From positions 328,001 to 392,000 of the forward strand of contig CAJNDS010000269.1 of the NCBI GenBank assembly GCA_905221605.1: a stretch of 64,000 bases of DNA, in the 5' to 3' direction. Of this stretch, positions 11,571 through 20,629 are shown one piece after another. This DNA is from Symbiodinium natans (taxonomy: Eukaryota > Sar > Dinophyceae > Suessiales > Symbiodiniaceae). How positions within the stretch are numbered: the stretch's first letter is position 1; each line of letters opens with the position of its first letter. The notes under the pieces were generated by a model. It searched no databases. It was not told the DNA's origin and saw only the letters and a list, made by a program, of their open reading frames with translations. A program made the position numbers and the translations under genes.

Positions 11571-13090
11571 TGTAGCCGGTAGACGGATATGACTGCAGCT
11601 GAATCCGAGGTCACGACTTCTGAGTCGTTTTCCGCCTCGTAGTCAGCTGGTCCCTGACAAGGGTCAATGCTTCACTAGTTTTTGTTTTTTGTTGTTTGAG
11701 GCCCTGGCATCCTCCAGAGTGTTTCCCTCGTCCTGCAGCACTACTATTTTTCTGAATTCAGGCACACTACGACTGCAACTGGAGCTTCGTTTATATCACG
11801 ACTTCTGAGTTGCTTTCCAGCTCGAAGTCAGGTGGTCCCTGGCAGGGGTCAACGCTTAACCAGGTTTCTTTTGTTGTTGTTCGGGGCCTCGGCATCCTCG
11901 AAACTGTTCCTCTCGTCCTGAAGCACCACTATTCTTCAGAATTCTGATTAGTATCTGACAAGCCTATCCACATTGTAGTCTGTGGACGGATATGACTGCA
12001 GCTGAATCCGAGGTCACGACTTCTGAGTCGTTTTCCTCCTCGTACGGCTGCGTGTCCTGCCACAAGTCGACGCTTGACCAATTTTCTTTCGTTGTTGTTT
12101 GAGGCCTTGGCATCCTCCAGAGTGTTTCCCTCGTCCTGCAGCGCTACTATCTTTCAGAATTCAGGCACACTACGACTGCAACTGCAACTTCATTTTCCAA
12201 ATCTGAGGTCACGACTTCTGAGTTGCTTTCCGGTTCGAAGTCAGGTGGTCCCTGACAGGGGTCAACGCTTAACCAGATTTCTTTTGTTGTTGTTTGGGGC
12301 CTCGGCATCCTCGAAACTGTTCATCTCGTCCTGAAGCGCCACTATTCTTCAGAATTCTGATTAGTGTATCTGACAAGCCGATGCACATTGTAGCCTGTAG
12401 ACGGATATGACTGCAGCTGAATCCGAGGTCATGACTTCTGAGTCGTTTTCAGCCTCGTACGGCTGTGTGTCCTGCCAAAAGTCGATGCTTGACCAATTTT
12501 CTTTCGTTGTTGTTTGAGGCCTTGGCATCCTCCAGAGTGTTTCCCTCGTCCTGCAGCACTACTATTTTTCTGAATTCAGGCACACTACGACTGCAACTGG
12601 AGCTTCATTTTCTGAATCCGAGGTCACGACTTCTGAGTCGCTTTCCAGCTCGAAGTCAGGTGGTCCCTGACAGGGGTCAACGCTTAACCAGGTTTCTTTT
12701 GTTGTTGTTTGGGGCCTCGGCATCCTCGAAACTGTTCCTCTCGTCCTGAAGCACCACTATTCTTCAGAATTCTGATTAGTATCTGACAAGCCTATCCACA
12801 TTGTAGTCTGTGGACGGATATGACTGCAGCTGAATCCGAGGTCACGACTTCTGAGTTGCCTTCCACCTCGTACGGCTGCGTGTCCTGCCAAAAGTCGATG
12901 CTTGGTCAGTTTTCTTTTTTTGTCTTGTTTACGCAGAACAGAGTCGAGTTTGAAGGCCTCCGCATACTCGGTTCTGCTTTGCTTTCTCTGGACCTCACGA
13001 GCTACTATTTTTCTGAATTCTGAGTGGTGTATCTAAGAAGCCGAGTCACATTGTGGTCGGTGGACGGATACGCCTGCAGCTTCCTTTTCA
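11570..13090. repeat. Higher-order tandem repeat (about 205/410/820 bp)
   Basis: The landmark TG(T/G)GGACGGATATGACTGCAGC or close variants recurs near 11578, 11982, 12397, 12810 and 13060, mostly 404-415 bp apart. Inside each about 410-bp unit two diverged halves share CCTCGTCCTG(C/A)AGC(A/G)C(T/C)ACTAT and CTGAATTC. Copies 1 and 3 carry GATGCACATTGTAGC; copies 2 and 4 carry CTATCCACATTGTAGTC. Repeats of this kind imply successive duplications of 205, 410 and about 820 bp. Short open frames inside repeat every unit and are not called as genes. Confidence 0.85.
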
Positions 13091-13225
13091 AGAGCAAGAG
13101 AGCCTGAGCAAGGCATGCGTCGTTTAACGCATTTCATGTTTGTTTATCTGAAAATACACACCGCTGTCTAAGTCCATGGCAGGTGGTGCATACGGTGGTG
13201 GTCTCGGACACAAAGCCTCACCGGT

Positions 13226-13900
13226 CGTTGTGGACAGGTGAGCTTTGGGCTGAGAGGACGCACGCATCTGGCGGTGAGCTTTGGGCTGGCCGGACGCACG
13301 CCTGTGGCTGCACCTCAACGGAGGAAATGTTTTGCTTAGCCAAGTGTGTCCATCAACGATCGAGTTCCAAACACGGGGAACTGGTCGCGGCTCAGGCCGC
13401 GCAAGACGGACCTCACGCGTCCCATAAACATGCTGACTGTCCTTTGTTCTGCGCTCGTGTTCGCCTATATACTGAGCTCGGTGCAGGCGGCCTGTACTGG
13501 ACCCTGCTAGGCGACGCTTGCCCCTCAGACAAACGACTGAGCCTCTTCACGAATGTGTGTGTGTGTGTGTGTGTGTGTGCTACGTTTGTCTTTCACCTGA
13601 GCCGAGAACTACCAAAGGCCTGGGTTTGGGCTTTCGCGCCCACGGTCCGGCCTGAGATCAACGGCCAAGCGTTTCTCATTTGTTGCAGGCGCTTCTTCCG
13701 TGCTTGGTGTATGTGTTGTGTTGCGCTACGCTTGTCTTTCCTTTATCTGAGTCGAGAACTACCAAAGGCCTGGGTTTGTGCTTTGCCGCCCACATTCGGG
13801 CCTGAGATCCACGGTCAAACGTTTCTCATGTATTGCAGGCACTTCTTCTGCGCTTGCTTCTGCGAAATCTGAGCTGAAGACTTCCAAGGGCCTGGATTTC
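13226..13900. repeat. Local duplications: 36-bp pair, (GT)n and decaying 150-bp repeat
   Basis: GTGAGCTTTGGGCTG recurs at about 13238 and 13274. A (GT)n run covers about 13554-13580. A unit containing GAGAACTACCAAAGGCCTGG starts near 13604 and again near 13754 (period 150), with a third diverged copy near 13870. A 229-codon plus-strand frame (13183-13872) spans all of this. It is Cys-rich without a domain I know, so coding is doubtful. Confidence 0.7.
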
Positions 13901-14279
13901 GGTCGCGGCGAGGCCCACGCCGGTTGCAGCTCTCTGCTAGTCGCTGCACACATCGCGAGATAAGCCTCGGAGGTGGCTCACGATGGTTATTTGTTTGGTT
14001 TGTTGCTGAAAGCCTGTTGAAATTGGGCTGTGACGCGGTCTCGCGCCGCATGGAAAGTGCTCCAAGAGGGCACCTCCGCGTGATGAATTCATATACTGTT
14101 TTTGTTTCCTTCAGATGCCCGTAATAATATCGTGAGCGGTTCGCAGCACCTGTGGCTCCGTCATGGCTCACAGGCCCCTTCTACAGCCAGAGCCGAAACA
14201 CACCTAAACATGCAGTGAGCAGTTCCTGCAGCCTTTGACTTGATGCTTCAGGTCGCTGCAAACTATAGCTTCTGTCGAT

Positions 14280-14890
14280 AACCACTGCAGTTTCTAGCTT
14301 GATGCAGCACATGCAGTTGCATTCTGATTTTTACCAACCATGTATTTGCTGTTTGCAGCACGCGCAAGTCCATTCTAATGCTCCCAACCCAACCATCACA
14401 TTCAATCTTGCAGCATTTGCAAGTAGATTCTAAACCTCCCAAACCCTGTCACTGTCACTTGCTCTTGCAGCACATGCAAGTATGCGAGTGAGTCAGCGAC
14501 GCACGACTGCCAGCACTGGGTGAGTACTTAGTAGTCATGCCGTCGGTATCTTCTAGTCTTTCCGGGGGCTCCGAGACATCGTTTCCCTTCAATTGCTGTT
14601 CAAGCTGGCCGCGCCCTTCGGGTTCCCGAAACGTCGTCATTCGAAGCAAAATGAGAAAGAAAAAAAGAGAAGGAGAAGTGCTCCTCTGACTCCACTCACT
14701 TCACATGACATAGATGCTAAAGCGGGCGCCGCCGACCAAGCATGGTTAACATTCAGCAATCTCTTGGGAAAAGGCACCTCCTGAAACTCTTGGCAGCCAG
14801 GAGCAGCATTCGCAAGTACATTTGCCGGCAAGTCCATTCCAAACATCGAAATCATTTGCTCTTACAGCATTTGCAAGTACATTGTAAACC
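14280..14890. repeat. Dispersed degenerate repeat around GCAGCATTTGCAAGT
   Basis: Variants of TTGCAGCA(T/C)(T/A)TGCAAGT(A/C)(C/G)ATTCTAAAC appear near 14300, 14355, 14410, 14465, 14800, 14825 and 14865, irregularly spaced. No gene is evident. Confidence 0.6.
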
Positions 14891-14899
14891 TTAAACCAG

Positions 14900-16420
14900 C
14901 GGCCTTCTGCCAGAGACTGCAGGGACAGTAGCTTTAAGCCAGAGATTGCAGGGGCAGTAGCCTTTAGCCAGAGACTGCAGGGACAACGGCCTTAAGCGAG
15001 AGACTGCAGAGACAGTAGCCGGTACGCAGGGCAGCAGAGACAGCAGCCCTAAGCCAGAGACTGCAGGGACAGCAGCCTTAAGCCAGAGACTGCAGAGACA
15101 GTAGCCTGTAGCCAGAAACAGCCAGATTTCAGGGACAGCGGCCTTAAGCCAGAGACTGCAGAGACATTAGTCTGTAGGCAAAAACAGCAGCCCCAAGCCA
15201 GAGACTGCAGGAGCAGTAGCCTTTAGCCAGAGACTGCAGGGACAGCGGCCTGAAGCCAGAGACTGCAGAGACAGTAGCCTGTAGTCGTCAGAGACTGCAG
15301 GGACAGCAGCCTTAAGCCAGAGACTGAAGTAGCCTGTAGCCATAAACTGAGGCAGAAACTACAGGGCAAGCAGCCTTAAGCTAGAGACTGCAGAGACAAT
15401 AGCCTGTAGGCAGAAACTGAGAGCAGCAGAGACAGCAGCCCTAAGCCAGAGACTAAGCAGCAGCCTTGAGCCAGAGACTGCAGTGACACCACTTTAAGCC
15501 AGAGACTGCAGAGACAGTAGCCTGTAGCCAGAAACTGCAGGGGCCGCGAAACAGCGAAACAACAGCCAGATTTCAGGGACAGCGGCCTTAAGCCAGAGTC
15601 TGCAGAGACAGTAGCCTGTAGTCGTCAGAGACTGCAGGGACAGCAGCCTTAAGCCAGAGACTAAAGTGGCCTGTAGCCATAAACTGAGGCAGAAACTAGA
15701 GGGCAAGCAGCCTTAAGCTAGAGACTGCAGAGACAATAGCCTGTAGGCAGAAACTGGAGAGCAGCAGAGACAGCAGCCCTAAGCCAGAGACTAAGCAGCA
15801 GCCTTGAGCCAGAGACTGCAGTGACACCACTTTAAGCCAGAGACTGCAGAGACAGAAGCCTGTAGCCAGAAACTGCAGGGGCCGCGAGACAACAGCCAGA
15901 TTTCAGGGACAGCGGCCTTAAGCCAGAGACTGCAGAGACATTAGTCTGTAGCCAGCAGGGGCAGCAAAAACAGCAGCCTCAAGCCAGAGACTGCCGGAGC
16001 AGTAGCCTTTAGCCAGAGACTGCAGGGATAGCGGCCTGAAGCCAGACACTGCAGAGACAGTAGCCTGTAGTCGTCAGAGACTGCAGGGACAGAAGCCGTA
16101 AGCCAGAGACTGAAGTAGCCTGTAGCCATAAACTGAGGCAGAAACTACAGGGAAAGCAGCCTTAAGCTAGAGACTGCAGAGACAGTAGCCTGTAGGCACA
16201 AACTGCAGAGCAGCAGAGACAGCAGCCCTAAGCCAGAGACTGCTGAGACAGTAGCTTTCAGCCAGAGATTGCAGAGGCATCAACCTTAAGCCAGAAACTG
16301 CCTTAAGCCAGAGACTGCAGTGACAGTAGCCTGTAGCCAGAGACTGCAGGGACAGCAGCCTTCAGCCACAATAGACTGTAGGGGATGTAGCATTAAGTCA
16401 GAGACTGCAGGGGCTGGAGC
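14900..16420. repeat. About 31-bp satellite array (AAGCCAGAGACTGCAG)
   Basis: Dozens of units of the form AAGCCAGAGACTGCAGNGACAG plus CAGCCTT or TAGCCTGT are arranged in tandem over about 1.5 kb. Longer-range order is visible: GACTAAGCAGCAGCCTTGAG recurs at 15451 and 15789 (338 bp), and GCCAGATTTCAGGGACAGCG recurs at 15121, 15565 and 15895. Reverse-strand frames rich in SLQSLA merely translate the unit. Confidence 0.9.
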
Positions 16421-17126
16421 ACCGCACCAGGTTAATGTCGTTGCTGACGTGAGCACAACTCTAAGCGTTGAGAACATAGAATTCGCATCATTCCTAAACC
16501 CTAAACCCAAGATGTCGCATGACAGGCTTGCTTTCATGGCAAGCTGACATGAACCTAAACCGCATGAATCATCGTCGTACAATTTCAGGTAACCACGTCC
16601 TTGCTTATACTTCTCAGTGATCTGAGCGAGATCTGAGCTCCTTCACGCGCAGCTCCCGCAGGCATGCTGGATATACCCTTAATTAGCCTAAATCACATGG
16701 ATCATCATCCTTCATCAATGAACGACGAAGGTATTTGCATATCATCAAGTCCTTGCTCATACTTCTGACTGAGCTGAGCGACAGCTGAGCTAACGTTCTG
16801 CGCTTGCTCCTCTAAGAGAAGCTCTGCCCGGAGCTCAAAGGAATGACTCCGGATTGAAGGAGAGGCCTGGAACCTGAAAGGAAAGAGCCCGAGGCCTGAA
16901 AGAACGATCCCTGAAGAGTGAGTTTGCGAGACTCCCCAAACTTCATCTGTAAACTTAACTCACATATATAGTATATAATATATATATAAATAAAATAAGT
17001 GAGAGAGCATCCTTTAGGGTCTACAAAATAATTGATAACAAATATGCTTAATGGAGAATGGTACTATCAGCATTCACATTGTGAGTATCATGTAATTATA
17101 TTGTTTTATGATTGTTAACTTTAGAG
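16421..17126. other. AT-richer spacer, no gene
   Basis: GC content falls and (TA)n occurs near 16963-16990. Two near copies of a segment containing GAATCATCGTCGTAC / GGATCATCATCCTTC near 16565 and 16700 suggest an old duplication. There is no reading frame of note. Confidence 0.4.
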
Positions 17127-17369
17127 CAGTGGCTGTAGCTACTTGTAGCTTGTTGAAAATGTATACACATATATTTGCAGTGCATCAATATAGCACATCT
17201 CTTTACACAAGTTACAAGTAGCGACAGCCACTACATTTTCAAGTTTACTCAGGGTATGGCAATTCAATCACCGCCCGGACAGGCAGAGGGGTACGTGCAG
17301 GAAGCCGGCCACACCGCTTCCCCCCCCGCCCGTTAGCTCTGTCTTTAGTTTCGGCTACGGTGATTGAAT
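17127..17369. repeat. Two inverted repeats beside the transposon
   Basis: First pair: about 17127-17152 (CAGTGGCTGTAGCTACTTGT…) and its near-complement at about 17209-17234 (ACAAGTAGCGACAGCCACTA), separated by about 56 bp. Second pair: ATTCAATCACCG at 17262-17273 and its perfect complement CGGTGATTGAAT at 17358-17369. They can fold as hairpins and could be ends of a small non-autonomous element nested here. Confidence 0.6.
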
Positions 17370-17409
17370 GTAGTTTACGATAAAACAAAATCCGCGCTGG
17401 CATCCAGCC

Positions 17410-17912
17410 GAAAGGCATCTAGAACAAGCAGACCAAGATATACTTTCCTCCACATATCCGGACCCTCTCAACCCAACGTCTCCGAAGACTATCCTTGGAG
17501 ACTCCCGCCGGATATCTCTACCGACATTATTTCACTCGGTCAACTTTTCCTGTTACTTATAAACTTCAAGCATTTAGGGAAAAAGTTGCGTTTATTTGTG
17601 ACTTGAAGTAGGTTTTTAAACTGTTCTGTGCTTCTGGATAACAAGGTGACGCGCGCAAGCGCTCAATTTTCTTTTTTTATTAAGTTAAATCAAGCATACA
17701 GACATGACACTACGGGACTCTTAATTGCGTACTAAGTAATGGATATGTGCTCACAGTATTCTTGTGTTGAGCTAGAATTTATCGATGCTTGCTCACAGTA
17801 TTCTCACATTTCGGAGCTTGCAGTTTGTTGTTAACACGATAACTTAGAAGATTATTTTTTTTTATCTCCGACAGGCATTTAGAATAAGCAGACAAAGATT
17901 TAGTTTCAGAAT
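17410..17912. repeat. Direct repeat pair about 459 bp apart
   Basis: AGGCATCTAGAACAAGCAGA at about 17414 and AGGCATTTAGAATAAGCAGA at about 17873 continue for about 35 bp with scattered differences. This may be an old duplication or the two ends of an inserted element. A 80-codon frame at 17364-17606 overlaps the first copy and has no known domain. Confidence 0.5.
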
Positions 17913-18167
17913 ACATGTTCCAACCATCCTAGCCTTCCGCTCGAGACGTGGTAACAGACAGAGATGTCGGGGGGTTATATGAATTTGAGTTGTAGGTCTG
18001 TCGAGCCTCTTCGCACCGAGCATCCAAAACTTAGAGCTCTTAGACCCCTGAAAAATCTAGCCGATCATAAGTAACAGAATCTAATGCTCTATCCGGACAC
18101 TAATTAGACTTAAGAATTCGTAACAAGTACTGCGTGTAGACTCGGTAAGTTTCTTGGATCTTTTCAA

Positions 18168-18194
18168 CTCATATAAGTTTTACGCTTATATGAG
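18168..18194. repeat. Hairpin, 10-bp perfect stem
   Basis: CTCATATAAG (18168-18177) and CTTATATGAG (18185-18194) are perfect complements around a 7-base loop. Confidence 0.75.
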
Positions 18195-18343
18195 CTGTTT
18201 TCAAACACTCGAACCTCTTGAAGGCTAGAAAGGTTCTCGAGAGTTTAGGCATTCGAATTGCTTTGCGTCTCTTAAGGCTTTGAACACCGATGTGGCAAAA
18301 AGAACTCGCACTTATCAGAGGTTAAACGCTGCTAGAAATTTTA

Positions 18344-18380
18344 AGATCTCAAAGCTGTCTAGGTGTACGCTTTGAGATCT
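18344..18380. repeat. Hairpin, 12-bp perfect stem
   Basis: AGATCTCAAAGC (18344-18355) pairs with GCTTTGAGATCT (18369-18380) around a 13-base loop. Together with the hairpin at 18168 it lies about 0.7-0.9 kb past the stop codon of the transposon gene. Confidence 0.75.
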
Positions 18381-19101
18381 TTAGATGTGGCCTCAGCGAG
18401 AAAATTAGCGCTACTCGACAACATATATATATATATATAAGTACATTCCGAATCTGAAACTATCGCGATTTATTATTGCGATTTAATGTATTTAATTTTA
18501 AACATGCAATATGTTCTTTAAATCTATTTGAAGAACAACAGCAAGCGCGCTGGAAAACTTACAATATTGTATTTAAGCGCAATATAAAAAAAAACAGGTT
18601 TCTACTTAATAAAATGCGGTGATCTGAAAGCGCCAGGCAGATGTGCTAGGGGAAGAGTAGAGATGGGGCACAAGAGAGGGTGAGCATAAGAAAACAACTT
18701 AGAGCAGAAAAAGAAAAGTGTGAGAAAAACTAAAGAAGTCGCAACATAACCTAAGCGCAAAACAAAAGAAACATTGCAGGATGATTAACAGATCGGGCCG
18801 GCGCAGAGAGAACAAGAAAAGCGTACACCGTAGAACAAACCAGCAAATTCTTAATCAATATTAAAAGGCAGAGTTGGCCTGTCGTATTATTTTCTGTAAA
18901 ATGATTTTATTCCGAAATTTTAGGGGTGCGACTACTACGACTACGACTACCGCCAAAAGCATGTGACTTGCAGCACAGCTGACTGCTGCCTTTTCTTGCG
19001 TCAAGCGCGAAGATATTCTTCATCGTTCTTCTATACATCAGCAAGTCACAGTACACAAAACAACGCACTTCAGTTGATGACTAAAAGATACTAGAAGCAC
19101 G
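18381..19101. other. AT-rich 3' flank of the transposon gene
   Basis: A (TA)n run lies at 18421-18440. No reading frame and no clear terminal inverted repeat is visible. It probably holds the 3' UTR and the element's right flank. Confidence 0.4.
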
Positions 19102-20520
19102 TCACTTCGACTTGCTCTTCACACCTGAGCTTCGCAGTGTGTGGTGTCTCAGAGCTTGAAGAGGAGTTCTCTTCAACTTTAGACGCTTGCGTGTTGCAGC
19201 GGCTGGTCGCTTGGCGAGCCAGTTTTTGGAAAGCCGCTTTTCGTTCTCACGAGCTGCGACAAGAGGCAGCTGCGCTTTCTTTTGTCTGCCGCAAGTTTCT
19301 TGATCCGCACACCACCCCGTCCACTCTTCACTTGTCCAAATTGATTTGCTCATGGCTCTGCTAAGCAGAGCAGTCTCAGAGACAATGTGTGTCAGCGGAA
19401 AGTAATTAGCCAGATGATGCGCCAGCAACTTAATGTAGCGATAATAACGTAGTTTTAAGGCAAGTGTGGATCGGTGCATAGTGTTCGTGCTGCGCGACCA
19501 TGAATTTATCTCGGCGTGCAACGCCTCATTGCTTGCAGTACCGCTCGGCAAGAAGTGGAGATGATGGCTGGGGACGGACTGCCGCACACGCACATTATTC
19601 ATAAGCCATTCCAGTCTATCCGGGGCGCAGGCGGACCACAAGATCTTAAAAATTTCCTTGTTCGGTCCTGCAGCCTTCCGCTTGACTTCGTGCGCGAATT
19701 TGGCACAAATGGCTGCAACCGATGTGATGAATTCAATCCTGCTGCGTAGCGGCTTGTCGCACTCCATTGCAGCAAGTATGTCGTTGGCCTGGCTTATAGG
19801 CATAGACATTGAAAAAATCATGTCTCTGCATTGCTCCTCGGCTTCCTCCAGAGGTCTGGACATGTCGCCGTCGTAGAAGGACACGTCGCGAGACTTCTCC
19901 GATGTGTCCACTGCAACAGTTTTTCTCAGAAGACTGCGTAGCGTCTTGGATCCAGGCGTGCGCTTGTTCCAGTGCCCGTACTCATAGACGATGGCGAGAT
20001 GCACTGGATCCAGCATCATTCCCTTCAGATTGGGACAAATTTGTCGCAGATCTTTGTAAAATTTTGCAGAAGGACTGTCAGTGGCGACAAACTCTACTGA
20101 TTTCAACTGCTCTTCGGTAAAACATTCCTCCATCACCGACACCACATGTTCAGATTTTTCTGATTGCAAAGGGTGAAGAAGCAGCACCGCGCTGGATCTG
20201 CCTCTCACCGTCAACAAACGTCTCCATGCTAGATCATCTCCGAATGGAGCGTTGTTTCTTTTCTCAGCTGCGGCCCGATAGGACTCTTGACCTTTAAGCT
20301 TGAGGCATACCTTCAGAGTTGCGTCCATGCTCAGATACAGCCATTCCTTGTCTGCTTCCAGATGTTTTACCATGGACGTCAGCCTGGCTTGGTACGCCGG
20401 TGACGCAGTGATGTCCTCCAGCATAGGAAGCCAGTGCTGCCCGAGCGAAGGAAGCAGTGTGGCAAGTTCGTTGCCGGACTGCATAGCTGCCAAATGGCAA
20501 CGAGGCCAGATGGTTCTCAC
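19102..20520 (-). CDS. Transposon protein, exon 2 (DDE transposase domain)
   Basis: 472 codons ending in a stop at 19102. An RNase H-like DDE catalytic core is visible: LYLSMDATLK gives the first Asp (exon residue 66), VEFVATDSPSAKF the second (148), and SGTASNEALHAEIN the Glu (332). LDPVH at 170-174 adds a His often found after the second Asp in this class. Such enzymes cut and join transposon ends. The layout with a zinc finger upstream resembles MULE/KDZ-type eukaryotic transposases, but I cannot name the superfamily. The C-terminus is Lys/Arg-rich and may bind DNA or act as a nuclear signal. All three acidic residues are present, so the enzyme could be active. Confidence 0.75.
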   Translation of the reverse strand: MRTIWPRCHLAAMQSGNELATLLPSLGQHWLPMLEDITASPAYQARLTSMVKHLEADKEWLYLSMDATLKVCLKLKGQESYRAAAEKRNNAPFGDDLAWRRLLTVRGRSSAVLLLHPLQSEKSEHVVSVMEECFTEEQLKSVEFVATDSPSAKFYKDLRQICPNLKGMMLDPVHLAIVYEYGHWNKRTPGSKTLRSLLRKTVAVDTSEKSRDVSFYDGDMSRPLEEAEEQCRDMIFSMSMPISQANDILAAMECDKPLRSRIEFITSVAAICAKFAHEVKRKAAGPNKEIFKILWSACAPDRLEWLMNNVRVRQSVPSHHLHFLPSGTASNEALHAEINSWSRSTNTMHRSTLALKLRYYRYIKLLAHHLANYFPLTHIVSETALLSRAMSKSIWTSEEWTGWCADQETCGRQKKAQLPLVAARENEKRLSKNWLAKRPAAATRKRLKLKRTPLQALRHHTLRSSGVKSKSK

Positions 20521-20629
20521 CTTTCAAAAGAAATATCAGACTAACCCGACATGTCAGAAAGTAGAATTTAAGTATTTTACTACGTCAAATGCAAAAGACA
20601 AGAACTACGACCGTGTGCGTGCAGCACAC
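20521..20629 (-). other. GT-AG intron in the transposon gene
   Basis: On the minus strand the donor is CTCAG|GTGTGC and the acceptor is TTTTGAAAG|GTGAG, preceded by a T-rich tract. Removing these 109 bases joins MSHAQ to VRTIWPRCH in phase 0. Without removal the frame hits a TGA at 20587-20585. Confidence 0.75.

Noticed and set aside
11205-12749. Small reading frames (72-94 codons) repeated in the 410-bp satellite
   Set aside because: They recur with the repeat unit and contain no recognisable domain.
14900-16420. CRISPR-like array
   Set aside because: About 31-bp units are contiguous and diverged, without unique spacers; eukaryotic satellite.
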